Made by a program: the position numbers and the translations under genes. This document shows positions 34,566-43,751 of a stretch of 64,000 bases of DNA, piece by piece. The notes beneath the pieces were generated by a model. It worked only from the letters and a program-made list of their open reading frames with translations, made no database searches and was not told the origin of the DNA. The stretch is from Massilia forsythiae (GTDB lineage: Bacteria; Pseudomonadota; Gammaproteobacteria; Burkholderiales; Burkholderiaceae_D), in the NCBI RefSeq assembly GCF_012849555.1, contig NZ_CP051685.1, positions 868,001 through 932,000 of the forward strand, in the 5' to 3' direction. How positions within the stretch are numbered: the stretch's first letter is position 1; every line of letters begins with the position of its first letter.

Positions 34566-34642
34566 TGCAATTAGCTGCACGAGCGCTTAATATGGCGGCC
34601 TTGTAAAACATCGCCGGCGCCGGCCGGTCAAAGGAGAAGGTC

Positions 34643-35113
34643 GTGTTTCACGTCGTACTGGTCGAACCCGAGATCCCGCCCAACACGGGCAACGTCATCC
34701 GCCTGTGCGCCAACACCGGCGCCCAGCTGCACCTGGTCGAACCGCTCGGCTTTCCGCTGGACGACGCCAAGATGCGGCGCGCCGGCCTCGACTACCACGA
34801 CTACGCCACCATGAAGGTGCACAAGGACTGGGCGGCGTTCCTGGCCGATGCCCGGCCCGACCCGGCGCGCATGTTCGCCATGACCACGCACGGTTCGGCG
34901 CCGTTCGCCGATGCGGCTTTCCGGCCGGGCGACGTGTTCGTGTTCGGCGCCGAATCGCGCGGGCTGGACCCGGCCTTGCGCGAATCCTTCCCGCCGGCCC
35001 AGCGCATCCGCCTGCCGATGATGCCGGGGAACCGCAGCCTGAACCTGTCGAACACGGTGGCGGTGGTGGTGTACGAGGCGTGGCGCCAGAACGCGTATGC
35101 GGGCGGCGGCTGA
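34643..35113 (+). CDS. trmL: tRNA (cytidine(34)-2'-O)-methyltransferase
   Basis: 156 residues, the minimal SPOUT methyltransferase. NTGNVIRLCANTGA, FVFGAESRGLDP and the trefoil-knot motif MPGNRSLNLSNTVAVVVYEAW are all present. It methylates the ribose of the wobble nucleotide in tRNA-Leu isoacceptors, using SAM. The start is GTG 34643, supported by AAAGGAGAAGG seven bases upstream. Same strand as comF. Confidence 0.95.
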   Translation: MFHVVLVEPEIPPNTGNVIRLCANTGAQLHLVEPLGFPLDDAKMRRAGLDYHDYATMKVHKDWAAFLADARPDPARMFAMTTHGSAPFADAAFRPGDVFVFGAESRGLDPALRESFPPAQRIRLPMMPGNRSLNLSNTVAVVVYEAWRQNAYAGGG

Positions 35114-35269
35114 ATGCGCTGCGCCGGCGCGACCGAAAAACGTCAATGAGCATGCCGATGAGCATGCCGATGAGCGCTCGATGGCGCAAAGCTGTCAGAA
35201 TAGTGACAAGCTGCTAACCGCGCAACGCGGTATAAGCATTTTTCTGTAACGAAGCAATCAGGCCAAACA

Positions 35270-35587
35270 ATGTACGATTTATCCAAATACTCGCTCACCA
35301 AACTCCAGGCGCTGGAAGCGCAAGTCATCGAGGAACTCAAGACGCGCCATTTCCTCAGCGTCAGCAAGGCGCGCGAGCAGATTCTCCACATCGCGCGCAG
35401 CGCGGGCATGTCCGACAAGGATCTCCTCGCCATCAAGACGCCGAAGCTGCCGAAGCAGGAAGTTGCCGAGGCCAAGTACCGCCATCCCGGTGATCCGAGC
35501 CAGCAATGGAGCGGCCGTGGACGCCAGCCGGCCTGGGTCAAGGCGTGGATTGCCTCCGGCAAGTCGCTGGACGACGCGAAGGCATAA
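35270..35587 (+). CDS. H-NS family nucleoid protein
   Basis: 105 residues. The N-terminal half is a coiled-coil oligomerisation region (LTKLQALEAQVIEELKTRHF, VSKAREQILHIARSAG). The C-terminal DNA-binding part has AKYRHPGDPSQQWSGRGRQPAW, the RGRQPxW AT-hook-like loop of H-NS. It silences AT-rich acquired DNA, which may include the AT-richer segment near 2-6 kb. It starts after a 156-bp gap containing a duplicated ATGAGCATGCCG. A 156-bp palindromic element starts directly after its stop. Confidence 0.92.
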   Translation: MYDLSKYSLTKLQALEAQVIEELKTRHFLSVSKAREQILHIARSAGMSDKDLLAIKTPKLPKQEVAEAKYRHPGDPSQQWSGRGRQPAWVKAWIASGKSLDDAKA

Positions 35588-35743
35588 GAACCTATCCCAG
35601 TAGGAAACCGGTCGTTGCTGACGCGCCTGACAAGCGGGTGCTGCGTTGCTCGTCGTTGCATGGCTCGCCATGCGCCTCCTCGCGCCTTGCCCGCGCTTGT
35701 CAGTCATCGTCATCAACTTCCCTCTCCCTACTGAGATAGGTTC
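35588..35743. repeat. Nested palindromic element after the H-NS gene
   Basis: GAACCTATCCCAGTAGG (35588-35604) and CCTACTGAGATAGGTTC (35727-35743) are inverted with one mismatch. Inside, CTGACAAGCG and CGCTTGTCAG form a second perfect inverted pair. No coding frame; it begins the base after the H-NS stop codon and could fold into one long cruciform. Confidence 0.65.
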
Positions 35744-35768
35744 TAAGCGCGGCCTCGCCGCGCCTGCA

Positions 35769-36251
35769 TCAGCCGCCGAATTGACGGATTTTCGCCACCA
35801 GCTTGCTGGTCGAGCGGTCGTGCTGGAAATCGATGGCGACCGCCTTGCCGCCCTGGGCGATGACCTCCTTGCCTTCGGGGATGGCGTCCATCACGTAGTC
35901 CCCGCCCTTGGCGTAGATGCCGGGGCGCGCTTCCCGCACCACTTCCAGGGCGGTGTCCTCGTCGAAGTCGACCACCAGGCTGACCGATTCCAGCGCGGCC
36001 AGCACGGCCATGCGGTCGTGCAGCGTGTTCAACGGGCGGTCGTCGCCCTTGCCCAGGCGTTTCACGGAGGCGTCGGTGTTGACGGCGACCACCAGCGAGG
36101 CGCCCAGTGCGCGCGCTTGCGCCAGGTAGGTGACGTGGCCGCGGTGCAGGATGTCGAAGACGCCGTTGGTGAGCACCACCGGTTGCGGCAGGTCGGCGAT
36201 GCGTTGCGGCAGGGTGGCGCGGGTGCAGAGTTTTTGTTCGAAGGTGGGCAT
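35769..36251 (-). CDS. rfaE2: Heptose 1-phosphate adenylyltransferase (HldE domain II)
   Basis: 160 residues, the nucleotidyltransferase half of HldE as an independent protein. The cytidylyltransferase-like motif is TNGVFDILHRGHVTYLAQAR with the HxGH signature, then KGDDRPLNTLHDRMAVLAAL and EARPGIYAKGGDY. It makes ADP-D-glycero-beta-D-manno-heptose for the inner core of lipopolysaccharide. In betaproteobacteria the kinase domain is encoded separately, here outside the window. Confidence 0.93.
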   Translation of the reverse strand: MPTFEQKLCTRATLPQRIADLPQPVVLTNGVFDILHRGHVTYLAQARALGASLVVAVNTDASVKRLGKGDDRPLNTLHDRMAVLAALESVSLVVDFDEDTALEVVREARPGIYAKGGDYVMDAIPEGKEVIAQGGKAVAIDFQHDRSTSKLVAKIRQFGG

Positions 36252-36308
36252 GGTTGGCTTCGGTTCGCGGCTGGGCTGCGCGAGCGTTCGTGCTTTGGCA
36301 AGCGCAGC

Positions 36309-36336
36309 ATGGGTCCCCGCCTGCGCGGGGACGACG
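36309..36336. repeat. Mosaic repeat element, solitary right end
   Basis: ATGGGTCCCCGCCTGCGCGG followed by GGACGACG matches the right terminus of the four full copies. No partner left end is seen in the nearby sequence. Lies between rfaE2 and the PilU-like gene. Confidence 0.65.
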
Positions 36337-36382
36337 GTTATGGGTGGCCGATTCTAGCCCACTATCCCGGTCCTCGAACGCT

Positions 36383-37558
36383 TCAAACCCCTTCTTCCGG
36401 TTCGTCCGCCAGCATCGACAGTTCGGCCGGTTTCGACACGGCGCCCTCGCCCGGCGCCTTGCGCTCGCCCGAGAGCTTGATCTGCAGGCGCAGGCCGTTG
36501 GCGGAGTCGGCATTGCGGATCGCTTCGTCGTAGCCGATGTAGCCCTTGTTGTACAGGTCGAACAGCGCCTGGTCGAAGGTGCACATGCCGAGTTCGCGCG
36601 ACTTGTGCATGATTTCCTTGATGCCGTGGAAGTTCCCCTTGAGGATCATCTCGCCGATGGTCGGGGTGTTCAGCAGGATCTCGATCGCCGCCTTGCGGCC
36701 CTTGCCGTCCTCGGTGCGCACCAGGCGCTGCGAGACGATGGCGCGCAGGTTCGAGGACAGGTCCATCAGCAACTGGTTCCTTCGCTCTTCCGGGAAGAAG
36801 TTGATGATGCGGTCCATGGTCTGGTTGGCGTTGTTCGCGTGCAGCGTGCCCAGGCACAGGTGGCCGGTCTCGGCGAAGGCGATCGCGTGCTCCATGGTTT
36901 CGGTGTCGCGGATCTCGCCGATCAGGATCACGTCCGGCGCCTGGCGCAGCGTGTTTTTCAGGGCGTTGTGCCAGGACAGCGTGTCGACGCCGACCTCGCG
37001 GTGCGTGATCAGGCAGCTCTTGTTCTTGTGGACGTACTCGACCGGGTCCTCGACCGTGATGATGTGGCCGGCGGAGTTGGCGTTGCGATAGTCGATCATC
37101 GCTGCCAGCGTGGTCGACTTGCCGGAACCGGTGCCGCCCACCACCAGCACCAGGCCGCGCTTGGTCATCACCACGTCCTTCAACACCTCGGGCAAATCCA
37201 GCTTTTCGAAGTTCGGGATTTCGGAGGCGATGGTGCGCACCACCATGCCCACGCTCTGCTGCTGCACGAACACGTTGACGCGGAAGCGGCACACGCCCGG
37301 CAGCGAGATGGCGAAATTGCATTCCATCTCGGCCTCGAACTCGGCGCGCTGGCGCTCGTTCATCAGCGACAACGCCAGCGCGCGCGTGACCTCGCCGGTC
37401 AGGCGCTGGTTACTGAGCGGCTTCATGGCGCCCTGGTGCTTCATGCTGGGCGGGAAGTCGGCGGAGATGAACAGGTCGGAGCCGCCCTGGTGCTGCATCA
37501 CGGTCAGCAGCTTGTGCATGTAGGCCTGGGCTTCCGCCGGGCCGAAGGTCGAAGACAT
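36383..37558 (-). CDS. PilT/PilU-type pilus retraction ATPase paralogue
   Basis: 391 residues of the type IV pilus secretion ATPase family. Walker A is VGGTGSGKSTTLAAM, the Asp box HIITVEDPVEYVH, Walker B VILIGEIRDTETMEHAI and the His box LGTLHANNANQTMDRI. The C-terminal GNFHGIKEIMHKSRELGM is PilU-like rather than the AIRNLIRE helix of PilT. It closely resembles the pilU product encoded at 43752 but sits alone here. Its role may be retraction under load or a specialised pilus. A Pro/Glu-rich tail ends the protein. Confidence 0.9.
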   Translation of the reverse strand: MSSTFGPAEAQAYMHKLLTVMQHQGGSDLFISADFPPSMKHQGAMKPLSNQRLTGEVTRALALSLMNERQRAEFEAEMECNFAISLPGVCRFRVNVFVQQQSVGMVVRTIASEIPNFEKLDLPEVLKDVVMTKRGLVLVVGGTGSGKSTTLAAMIDYRNANSAGHIITVEDPVEYVHKNKSCLITHREVGVDTLSWHNALKNTLRQAPDVILIGEIRDTETMEHAIAFAETGHLCLGTLHANNANQTMDRIINFFPEERRNQLLMDLSSNLRAIVSQRLVRTEDGKGRKAAIEILLNTPTIGEMILKGNFHGIKEIMHKSRELGMCTFDQALFDLYNKGYIGYDEAIRNADSANGLRLQIKLSGERKAPGEGAVSKPAELSMLADEPEEGV

Positions 37559-37730
37559 GGCATGCCTTTATATTAACCACAGGCAACATCGCCTGTTTGG
37601 GCATTATAGCCACAGCTTTACCGGTAAAATAGGGCTTACATCCTTGATTTTGCGGCAAACGTGTCGTTCACAACACGGCGCGGTATGTCCGCTCTCGCAT
37701 TCCGCTTTCGCATTCCGCCCGACGAAACCC

Positions 37731-38681
37731 ATGACCTTGACCGAACTGAAATACATCGTTGCCGTCGCCCGCGCCCGCCATTTCGGGCACGCCGCCGAAG
37801 CCTGTTTCGTGGCGCAGCCGACCCTGTCCGTCGCCATCAAGAAGCTCGAGGACGAGCTCGGCGTGACCCTGTTCGAGCGCGGCGGCTCGGAAGTCTCCGT
37901 CACGCCGCTGGGCGCCCAGATCGTGGCGCAAGCCGAGCGCGTGCTGGAACAGACCGCCGCCATCAAGGAATTGGCCAAGCAAAACAAGGACCCGCTGGCC
38001 GGCCCGCTGCGCCTGGGCGTGATCTACACGATCGGCCCCTACCTGCTGCCGCCGCTGGTGAAGAACCTGATCGAGCACGTGCCTCAGATGCCGCTGGTGC
38101 TGCAGGAGAATTTCACGGTGAAGCTGCTCGACCTGCTGCGCCAGGGCGAGCTGGACGCCGCCATCATGGCGTTGCCGCTGCCGGAACACGGCATGGCGGT
38201 ACAGCCGCTGTACGACGAACCCTTCGTGGTGGCAATGCCGAAGACCCACCCGTGGGCCAAGCGCAAGGACATCTCGGCCGAAGACCTGAAGAGCGAAACC
38301 ATGCTGCTGCTCGGCGCCGGCCACTGCTTCCGCGATCAGGTGCTGGAAGTCTGCCCGGAAATGGCGCGCTTCTCGTCCGGCTCGGGCGCGGGCAATGGCA
38401 TGCAGCGTACCTTCGAGGGCTCGTCGCTGGAAACCATCCGCCACATGGTCGCCAGCGGCATCGGCCTGACCGTGCTGCCGCGCGCCTCGGTGCCGGACAT
38501 GAAGGACCCGCACGGCATGCTGACCTTCGTGCCGTTCCAGGAGCCGGCACCGTCGCGCCGCGTGGTGATCGTCTGGCGCAAGAGTTTTACACGACGCGCG
38601 GCGATCGACGCGGTGGTGCAGGCGGTGGGCGATTGCCGGCTGCCGGGGGTGGAGATGGTCAGCCTGCAGGCGGCGGCTTAG
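37731..38681 (+). CDS. oxyR: OxyR hydrogen peroxide sensor
   Basis: 316 residues, LysR-type. The HTH is [24 protein letters not shown] and the regulatory domain holds the redox pair C199 (AGHCFRDQ) and C208 (LEVCPEM), the same numbers as in E. coli OxyR. Peroxide forms the C199-C208 disulfide and turns on antioxidant genes. A glutathione peroxidase gene lies 6.5 kb downstream. Start ATG 37731 ([10 protein letters not shown]). It is followed by a mosaic repeat and ubiA. Confidence 0.95.
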   Translation: MTLTELKYIVAVARARHFGHAAEACFVAQPTLSVAIKKLEDELGVTLFERGGSEVSVTPLGAQIVAQAERVLEQTAAIKELAKQNKDPLAGPLRLGVIYTIGPYLLPPLVKNLIEHVPQMPLVLQENFTVKLLDLLRQGELDAAIMALPLPEHGMAVQPLYDEPFVVAMPKTHPWAKRKDISAEDLKSETMLLLGAGHCFRDQVLEVCPEMARFSSGSGAGNGMQRTFEGSSLETIRHMVASGIGLTVLPRASVPDMKDPHGMLTFVPFQEPAPSRRVVIVWRKSFTRRAAIDAVVQAVGDCRLPGVEMVSLQAAA

Positions 38682-38687
38682 CATCAC

Positions 38688-38814
38688 CGTCGTCCCCGCG
38701 CAGGCGGGGACCCATACGAAGCAACAGAATTCGTCAAGTCAGCGATACCACGATCTTTTTTCAGATCCCGACTTCGGAAGCTTACTATGGGTCCCCGCCT
38801 TCGCGGGGACGACG
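38688..38814. repeat. Mosaic repeat element copy 3 (standard subtype)
   Basis: 127 bp from CGTCGTCCCCGCGCAGGCGG to CTTCGCGGGGACGACG. Left and right ends are inverted with single mismatches. It is the only full copy between two genes on the same strand (oxyR and ubiA), so it may separate their transcripts. Confidence 0.78.
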
Positions 38815-38899
38815 CACCAGGCGAATCGACGGTTTCGGCCAAAGCGTACCCGTCGGCACGCTACAATCCGGGTTTGCCGATCACCGATCCGAATCCCTC

Positions 38900-39754
38900 A
38901 TGACCAAGCTGGCGCTGTACCTCCGCCTGATCCGTGCCGACAAGCCGATCGGCATCCTCCTGCTGTTGTGGCCGACCCTGTGGGCCTTGTGGATGGCATC
39001 AAGCGGCCATCCGGACCCCGCCATCGTCGCCATCTTCGTGCTCGGCACCGCGCTCATGCGCTCCGCCGGCTGCGCCATCAACGACTACGCCGACCGCGAC
39101 TTCGACCGCCACGTCAAGCGCACCGTCGACCGTCCGCTCACCAGCGGCCGCATCGAGGGCTGGGAAGCGCTGATGGTGGCGGCGGTGCTGGCCATCGTTT
39201 CCTTCCTGCTGATCCTGCCGCTCAACACGCTCACCAAGCAGCTGTCCGTGGTGGCGGTGATCGTGGCCGGCAGCTACCCGTACTTCAAGCGCTTCTTCGC
39301 CATTCCGCAAGCGTATCTGGGGATCGCGTTCGGCTTCGGCATCCCGATGGCCTTCGCCGCCGTGCAGGGCACGGTGCCGGCGGTGGCATGGTGGCTGCTG
39401 GCGGCCAACGTGTTCTGGGCGGTGGCCTACGACACCGAATATGCGATGGTCGACCGCGACGACGACATCCGGATCGGCATCCGCACCTCGGCCATCACCT
39501 TCGGCCGCTACGACGTGTTCGCCGTCATGCTCTGCTACGCGCTGGCGCTGGGCATCGACCTGGCCTGCGGCTGGCTGCTGGGCCTGCGCTGGTGGTTCGT
39601 GGCGGGCGTGGCCGTGGCGGCCGGGATGGCGCTGTACCACTACACGCTGATCCGCGGACGCGAGCGCATGCGCTGCTTCGCCGCCTTCCGCCACAACAAC
39701 TGGCTGGGGGCCGCACTGTTCGTTGGCGTCGCGCTGGACTATGCTTTAAGATAA
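38900..39754 (+). CDS. ubiA: 4-hydroxybenzoate octaprenyltransferase
   Basis: 284 residues with eight or nine transmembrane helices. The first Asp motif is [15 protein letters not shown] and the second is [13 protein letters not shown], both magnesium-diphosphate binding sites of UbiA. It condenses 4-hydroxybenzoate with the polyprenyl diphosphate in ubiquinone synthesis, the quinone feeding the respiratory chain. ATG 38900 begins [18 protein letters not shown]; the longer frame above lies in repeat sequence. Confidence 0.95.
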   Translation: MTKLALYLRLIRADKPIGILLLLWPTLWALWMASSGHPDPAIVAIFVLGTALMRSAGCAINDYADRDFDRHVKRTVDRPLTSGRIEGWEALMVAAVLAIVSFLLILPLNTLTKQLSVVAVIVAGSYPYFKRFFAIPQAYLGIAFGFGIPMAFAAVQGTVPAVAWWLLAANVFWAVAYDTEYAMVDRDDDIRIGIRTSAITFGRYDVFAVMLCYALALGIDLACGWLLGLRWWFVAGVAVAAGMALYHYTLIRGRERMRCFAAFRHNNWLGAALFVGVALDYALR

Positions 39755-39852
39755 TATTGTCTGATATATATTACTGAATACATGGTGCATGGAGACAAGC
39801 ACCTGTCGCTTCGCTGCCCCGGCAGCGCCACATACTACGAACGAGGTATTCC

Positions 39853-40173
39853 ATGATGGAAAAAATCCCTACCCAATCCGGCGCCACCGACCAACTGCTG
39901 TCCGACCTGAAAGGCGTGATCCAGGATGCGGAAACCTGGCTGCGCCAGAGCACCCAGCTGACCGGCGACGAATTGAAGGCGGCCAAGGCCAAGTTCGAGC
40001 GCACCATCGGCAAGGCCAAGGAAGACATCGTCCGCATCGAGCAGACCGTGGTCGAAAAAACCAAGGCCACCGCCAAGGCGACCAACGAATACGTGACCGA
40101 GAATCCATGGAAATCGGTCGGCCTGGGCACCGCCGTCGGTGTCGTGCTCGGCATGCTGATCGCCCGTAAATAA
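39853..40173 (+). CDS. DUF883 (ElaB/YqjD) family protein
   Basis: 106 residues. Two short helices (LLSDLKGVIQDAETWL, GDELKAAKAKFERTIGKAKED) and a C-terminal hydrophobic tail anchor (SVGLGTAVGVVLGMLIAR). E. coli YqjD-like proteins bind ribosomes at the membrane in stationary phase. First gene of a three-gene unit whose order DUF883-YqjE-YqjK matches yqjDEK of enterics. Stop TAA overlaps the next ATG (TAATG). Confidence 0.9.
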   Translation: MMEKIPTQSGATDQLLSDLKGVIQDAETWLRQSTQLTGDELKAAKAKFERTIGKAKEDIVRIEQTVVEKTKATAKATNEYVTENPWKSVGLGTAVGVVLGMLIARK

Positions 40174-40598
40174 TGGCTATCCTGGCGGCTGCACGCTGCG
40201 CAGCATCGACCCTGCTGGACATGGCGCACACGCGCCTGGCGCTGGCCGCGGTGGAATTCCGCGAAGACGCCCAGCGCATGCTGGTCTACCTGGCCATGGG
40301 CGCGGTCGCGGTATTCCTGGTGTGCGGCGCCATCATGCTGGCGGCGCTGTTCGTGATCGTACTGTTCTGGGATACCTACCCGCTGCAGGCCACGGCCGGC
40401 ATGGCGATCCTGTTCGCGCTGGGGGCCCTGGCCATCCTGCTGAAGATCAAGAGTGCGCTCGGTGCGCATCCGCCGATGTTGCAGAGCACGATCGCCGAGC
40501 TGAAGAACGACGTGGCGCAGTTGCGCGGCCACGCCGCCGCGGTTACCTCGAGCAACCCGGCCGAACGCCATGCCCACCCGGAGAAGACCCATGGATAA
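40173..40598 (+). CDS. YqjE/phage holin family membrane protein
   Basis: 141 residues. Two central transmembrane helices (MLVYLAMGAVAVFLVCGAIM and TYPLQATAGMAILFALGALA) with amphipathic ends match the YqjE/holin 6 family. Despite the name it is probably not a phage holin; the neighbours are the DUF883 and YqjK-like genes. It overlaps both by one base or by eight bases. Confidence 0.86.
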   Translation: MAILAAARCAASTLLDMAHTRLALAAVEFREDAQRMLVYLAMGAVAVFLVCGAIMLAALFVIVLFWDTYPLQATAGMAILFALGALAILLKIKSALGAHPPMLQSTIAELKNDVAQLRGHAAAVTSSNPAERHAHPEKTHG

Positions 40599-40908
40599 AC
40601 CGAGCCTGGACCAACAGCGCCGCGACCTGGTCGCGCGTTGCGCCGTACAGCGCGCCGAACTGGCGGACGAGCTGCGCGCCTTGCGCCCGTCGGCTGCCGT
40701 CGGCGACATGGCGGCGGCCAATCCGGCCGCCGTGCGGGTGATGGAGTACGTCAACGGCCACCGCAAGCTGGCGCTGGGCGCGCTCGGCGTCGTGGTGGGG
40801 CTGGCGCTGTTCCGGCGCAAGTCGCTGGCCGGCGTGGCGACCTCGGCGATGTCGGCCTGGAAGCTGGCGCAGGGGGCGATGTCCCTGATGGGACGCTACC
40901 GACAATAA
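40591..40908 (+). CDS. YqjK-like protein
   Basis: 105 residues. The N-terminal helix (QQRRDLVARCAVQRAELADEL) and a C-terminal hydrophobic helix (LALGALGVVVGLALFRRKSLAG) fit the YqjK-like family. ATG 40591 overlaps the stop of the preceding gene by 8 bp. Third gene of the membrane triad; function unknown, likely envelope or stationary-phase stress. Confidence 0.75.
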   Translation: MDKPSLDQQRRDLVARCAVQRAELADELRALRPSAAVGDMAAANPAAVRVMEYVNGHRKLALGALGVVVGLALFRRKSLAGVATSAMSAWKLAQGAMSLMGRYRQ

Positions 40909-40909
40909 T

Positions 40910-41016
40910 CGTAGGGTGGACGGCTTCGCCGTCCACGCGTTCAAGCGGCGTTCGAACGGCCGTGCGGTATGCATGCGTTCCGTGAACGCGTGGACGGCCT
41001 AGCCGTCCACCCTACG
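40910..41016. repeat. 107-bp palindromic element (GTAGGGTGGACGGC family)
   Basis: The left arm 40910-40942 and right arm 40984-41016 are inverted over 33 bp with mismatches only in the small central loops. Each arm is itself a hairpin, GTGGACGGC/GCCGTCCAC. A degraded relative with 9-bp arms GTGGATGGC/GCCATCCAC lies at 44935-44986. The element sits between the convergent YqjK-like and proC genes and may end both transcripts. Confidence 0.75.
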
Positions 41017-41050
41017 CATCGCGTCCGACGACGATGCGCCATTCTCCGGC

Positions 41051-41869
41051 TCACGCATCCCGCCCCAACTCGTCACCCAACTCGCGTCCGCGCGCCGCGG
41101 CAGCCTGCATCGCCGCGACGATCGCTTCCTTCACGCCCGCCGCTTGCATGCTGGTGATCGCCGCATGGGTCGTGCCGCCCTTCGAGGTCACGCGCTGGCG
41201 CAGGGTTTCCAGCGATTCCTCCGACTGCGCCGCCAGTTGCGCCGCGCCGATGAACGTCTCCAGCGCCAGCTCCCGGCCCTGCTGCGCCGACAAGCCCATG
41301 TCCAGCGCCGCCTGCTGCATCGCTTCCAGAAAATAGAACACGTAGGCCGGGCCGCTGCCCGAGACCGCCGTCACCGGGTCGATCAGCGCTTCCTCGTCCA
41401 GCCACACGGTCTTGCCGACCGCCCGCAAAATGCGGTCGGCGGCATCCCTTTGCGCGTCGCTCACGCCCGCCATCGCCACCATGCCGGTGATGCCCTGCCC
41501 GATCAGCGCCGGCGTGTTCGGCATGGTGCGCACGATGGCGCCGTAGCCGCCCAGCCAGCGCGACAGGTCGGCGCCGCGGATGCCGGCGGCGATCGACAGC
41601 ACCAGCGGACGGTTCGTCAATTCCGCCTGCAGGCGCAGCGCCACGTCGCGCATCTGCTGCGGCTTCACCGCCAGCACGATCACGTCGGACGCGCCGACCG
41701 CGGCGCCGATCCCGGGCGCGGTGCCCACGCCGTATTGCGCGCCCAGGCGCGCCAGCGCATCCTGGCTGGGATCGACCACGTGGATGTCGGCGGCTTGCGC
41801 CACCTTGCCGGCCAGGCCGGCGATGAGGGCCGCGGCCATGTTGCCGCCGCCGATGAAACTGATCTTCAT
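41051..41869 (-). CDS. proC: Pyrroline-5-carboxylate reductase
   Basis: 272 residues. NAD(P)-binding start KISFIGGGNMAAALIAGL, then ASDVIVLAVKPQQM and MPNTPALIGQGITGM, and the C-terminal signature SGSGPAYVFYFLEAM. It catalyses the last step of proline synthesis. GGAAGGAAG precedes ATG 41869. Downstream of yggS by 31 bp, the usual yggS-proC pair. Confidence 0.96.
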   Translation of the reverse strand: MKISFIGGGNMAAALIAGLAGKVAQAADIHVVDPSQDALARLGAQYGVGTAPGIGAAVGASDVIVLAVKPQQMRDVALRLQAELTNRPLVLSIAAGIRGADLSRWLGGYGAIVRTMPNTPALIGQGITGMVAMAGVSDAQRDAADRILRAVGKTVWLDEEALIDPVTAVSGSGPAYVFYFLEAMQQAALDMGLSAQQGRELALETFIGAAQLAAQSEESLETLRQRVTSKGGTTHAAITSMQAAGVKEAIVAAMQAAAARGRELGDELGRDA

Positions 41870-41900
41870 GTGCTTCCTTCCGAAAGAGCGTCAGGCGCTC

Positions 41901-42602
41901 TTACTCATAGTGGCGCGCGCCGAAGATGGCGCTGCCCACGCGCACGATGGTGGCGCCTTCCAGCATGGCCGCATGCATGTCGGCCGACATGCCCATCGAC
42001 AGCGTGTCGATGAAGATGCCGGCCTTGACGATGTCGCGCGCCAGCGTGCGCAGCTGCGCGAACGGCTGGCGCTGCAGCTGCGGGTCGGCCTGCGGCTCGG
42101 GAATCGCCATCAGGCCGCGCAGGTGCAGGTTCGGCAGCGCCGCAACGGCGCGCGCCAGCGCCAGCACTTCGCCTGGCTGGGCGCCGCTCTTGCTGGTCTC
42201 GCCGCTGATGTTCACCTGCAGGCAGACGTTCAATGGACCGCGCTCGGGCGGGCGCTGTTCCGACAGGCGCTGGGCGATCTTGAGGCGCTCGACCGTGTGC
42301 ACCCAGTCGAAGTGGGTGGCGATCGGGCGCGTCTTGTTGCTCTGGATCGGGCCGATGAAATGCCATTCCAGCGCCAGGTCCGGTCGCGCTTTCGCCACAG
42401 CGGCGATCTTGTCGACGCCTTCCTGCAGATAGTTTTCGCCGAACGCGCGCTGGCCGGCATCGACCGCTTCCAGCACCGCTTCCGCAGGGAAGGTCTTGGA
42501 AACGGCCAGCAGTTCGACCGTCGAACGCGGCCTGGCGGCGGCCTTGCAGGCTGCTTCGATTGTCGCTTCGACAGCTTGCAAGTTCTCGGCGATTATGGAC
42601 AT
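41901..42602 (-). CDS. YggS family pyridoxal phosphate homeostasis protein
   Basis: 233 residues, a single-domain alanine-racemase-like barrel without the second domain. LLAVSKTFPAEAVLEAV holds the Lys that binds pyridoxal phosphate; FGENYLQEGVDKI and WHFIGPIQSNKT are family signatures, and the C-terminus has LSMGMSADMHAAM. It buffers free pyridoxal phosphate and affects amino-acid metabolism. Divergent from pilT, as in many proteobacteria. Confidence 0.94.
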   Translation of the reverse strand: MSIIAENLQAVEATIEAACKAAARPRSTVELLAVSKTFPAEAVLEAVDAGQRAFGENYLQEGVDKIAAVAKARPDLALEWHFIGPIQSNKTRPIATHFDWVHTVERLKIAQRLSEQRPPERGPLNVCLQVNISGETSKSGAQPGEVLALARAVAALPNLHLRGLMAIPEPQADPQLQRQPFAQLRTLARDIVKAGIFIDTLSMGMSADMHAAMLEGATIVRVGSAIFGARHYE

Positions 42603-42690
42603 AATGATTTTCTGTAGGAAATATTTTTATGCGGCAATACTGGACATGACCATGTGACAACCCGGTCTTGAGCCAACACAAGGATTATAG

Positions 42691-43734
42691 ATGGACATTT
42701 CGGAACTCCTCGCTTTCTCCGTGAAGAACAAGGCGTCGGACCTGCACCTCTCGGCCGGCCTGCCGCCGATGATCCGCGTGCACGGCGACGTCCGCCGCAT
42801 CAACCTGCCGCCGCTGGAGCACAAGGACGTGCACGGCATGATCTATGACATCATGAACGACGGCCAGCGCAAGCAGTACGAGGAAATGCTGGAGTGCGAC
42901 TTCTCGTTCGCGATTCCCGGCCTGGCGCGCTTCCGCGTCAACGCGTACAACCAGGAACGCGGCGCCGCCGCGGTGCTGCGCACGATTCCCTCGAAGATCC
43001 TGTCGCTGGAAGAATTGAACGCACCGAAGATCTTCGCCGAACTGGCCTTGAAGCCGCGCGGCCTGGTGCTGGTGACCGGCCCTACCGGTTCCGGCAAGTC
43101 GACCACGCTGGCGGCGATGGTGAACCACCTGAACGAGCACGAGTACGGCCACATCCTCACCATCGAAGACCCGATCGAATTCGTGCACGATTCCAAGAAA
43201 TGCCTGATCAACCAGCGCGAGGTCGGACCGCACACGCTGTCCTTCAACAACGCGCTGCGCTCGGCGCTGCGCGAAGACCCGGACGCGATCCTGGTGGGCG
43301 AACTGCGCGACCTGGAGACCATCCGCCTGGCGCTGTCGGCCGCCGAGACCGGCCACCTGGTGTTCGGCACCCTGCACACCTCGTCGGCGGCCAAGACCAT
43401 CGACCGTATCGTCGACGTGTTCCCGGCCGAAGAGAAGGAAATGGTGCGCGCGATGTTGTCGGAATCGCTGCAGGCGGTGATCTCACAGACGCTGCTCAAG
43501 ACCAAGGACGGGTCCGGCCGCGTGGCCGCGCACGAGATCATGATCGGTACCCCGGCGATCCGCAACCTGATCCGTGAAGCCAAGATCGCCCAGATGTACT
43601 CGGCGATCCAGACCGGTTCCAACGCCGGCATGCAGACCCTCGACCAGAACCTGACCGACCTGGTGCGCCGCAACGTCATCTCCAGCATGGCCGCGCGCAG
43701 CGCCGCCAAGATCCCCGAAAACTTCCCCGGCTGA
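42691..43734 (+). CDS. pilT: Type IV pilus retraction ATPase PilT
   Basis: 347 residues, hexameric motor. Walker A is GPTGSGKSTTLAAM, Asp box ILTIEDPIEFVH, Walker B AILVGELRDLETIRLAL and His box FGTLHTSSAAKTIDRI. The PilT-specific AIRNLIREAKIAQM helix needed for retraction is present. The N-terminal PAS-like domain starts MDISELLAFSVKNKASDLH. AGGATT lies upstream of the start. The pilU gene follows after 17 bp. Confidence 0.97.
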   Translation: MDISELLAFSVKNKASDLHLSAGLPPMIRVHGDVRRINLPPLEHKDVHGMIYDIMNDGQRKQYEEMLECDFSFAIPGLARFRVNAYNQERGAAAVLRTIPSKILSLEELNAPKIFAELALKPRGLVLVTGPTGSGKSTTLAAMVNHLNEHEYGHILTIEDPIEFVHDSKKCLINQREVGPHTLSFNNALRSALREDPDAILVGELRDLETIRLALSAAETGHLVFGTLHTSSAAKTIDRIVDVFPAEEKEMVRAMLSESLQAVISQTLLKTKDGSGRVAAHEIMIGTPAIRNLIREAKIAQMYSAIQTGSNAGMQTLDQNLTDLVRRNVISSMAARSAAKIPENFPG

Positions 43735-43751
43735 GCCACAGGAACCCCGAC

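Noticed and set aside
35140..35175. Duplicated ATGAGCATGCCG upstream of the H-NS gene
   Set aside because: Only two and a half units; likely slippage, no clear regulatory dyad.
40173..40598. Phage holin, hinting at a prophage
   Set aside because: The YqjE-type protein sits in a yqjDEK-like chromosomal triad; no other phage genes are present.
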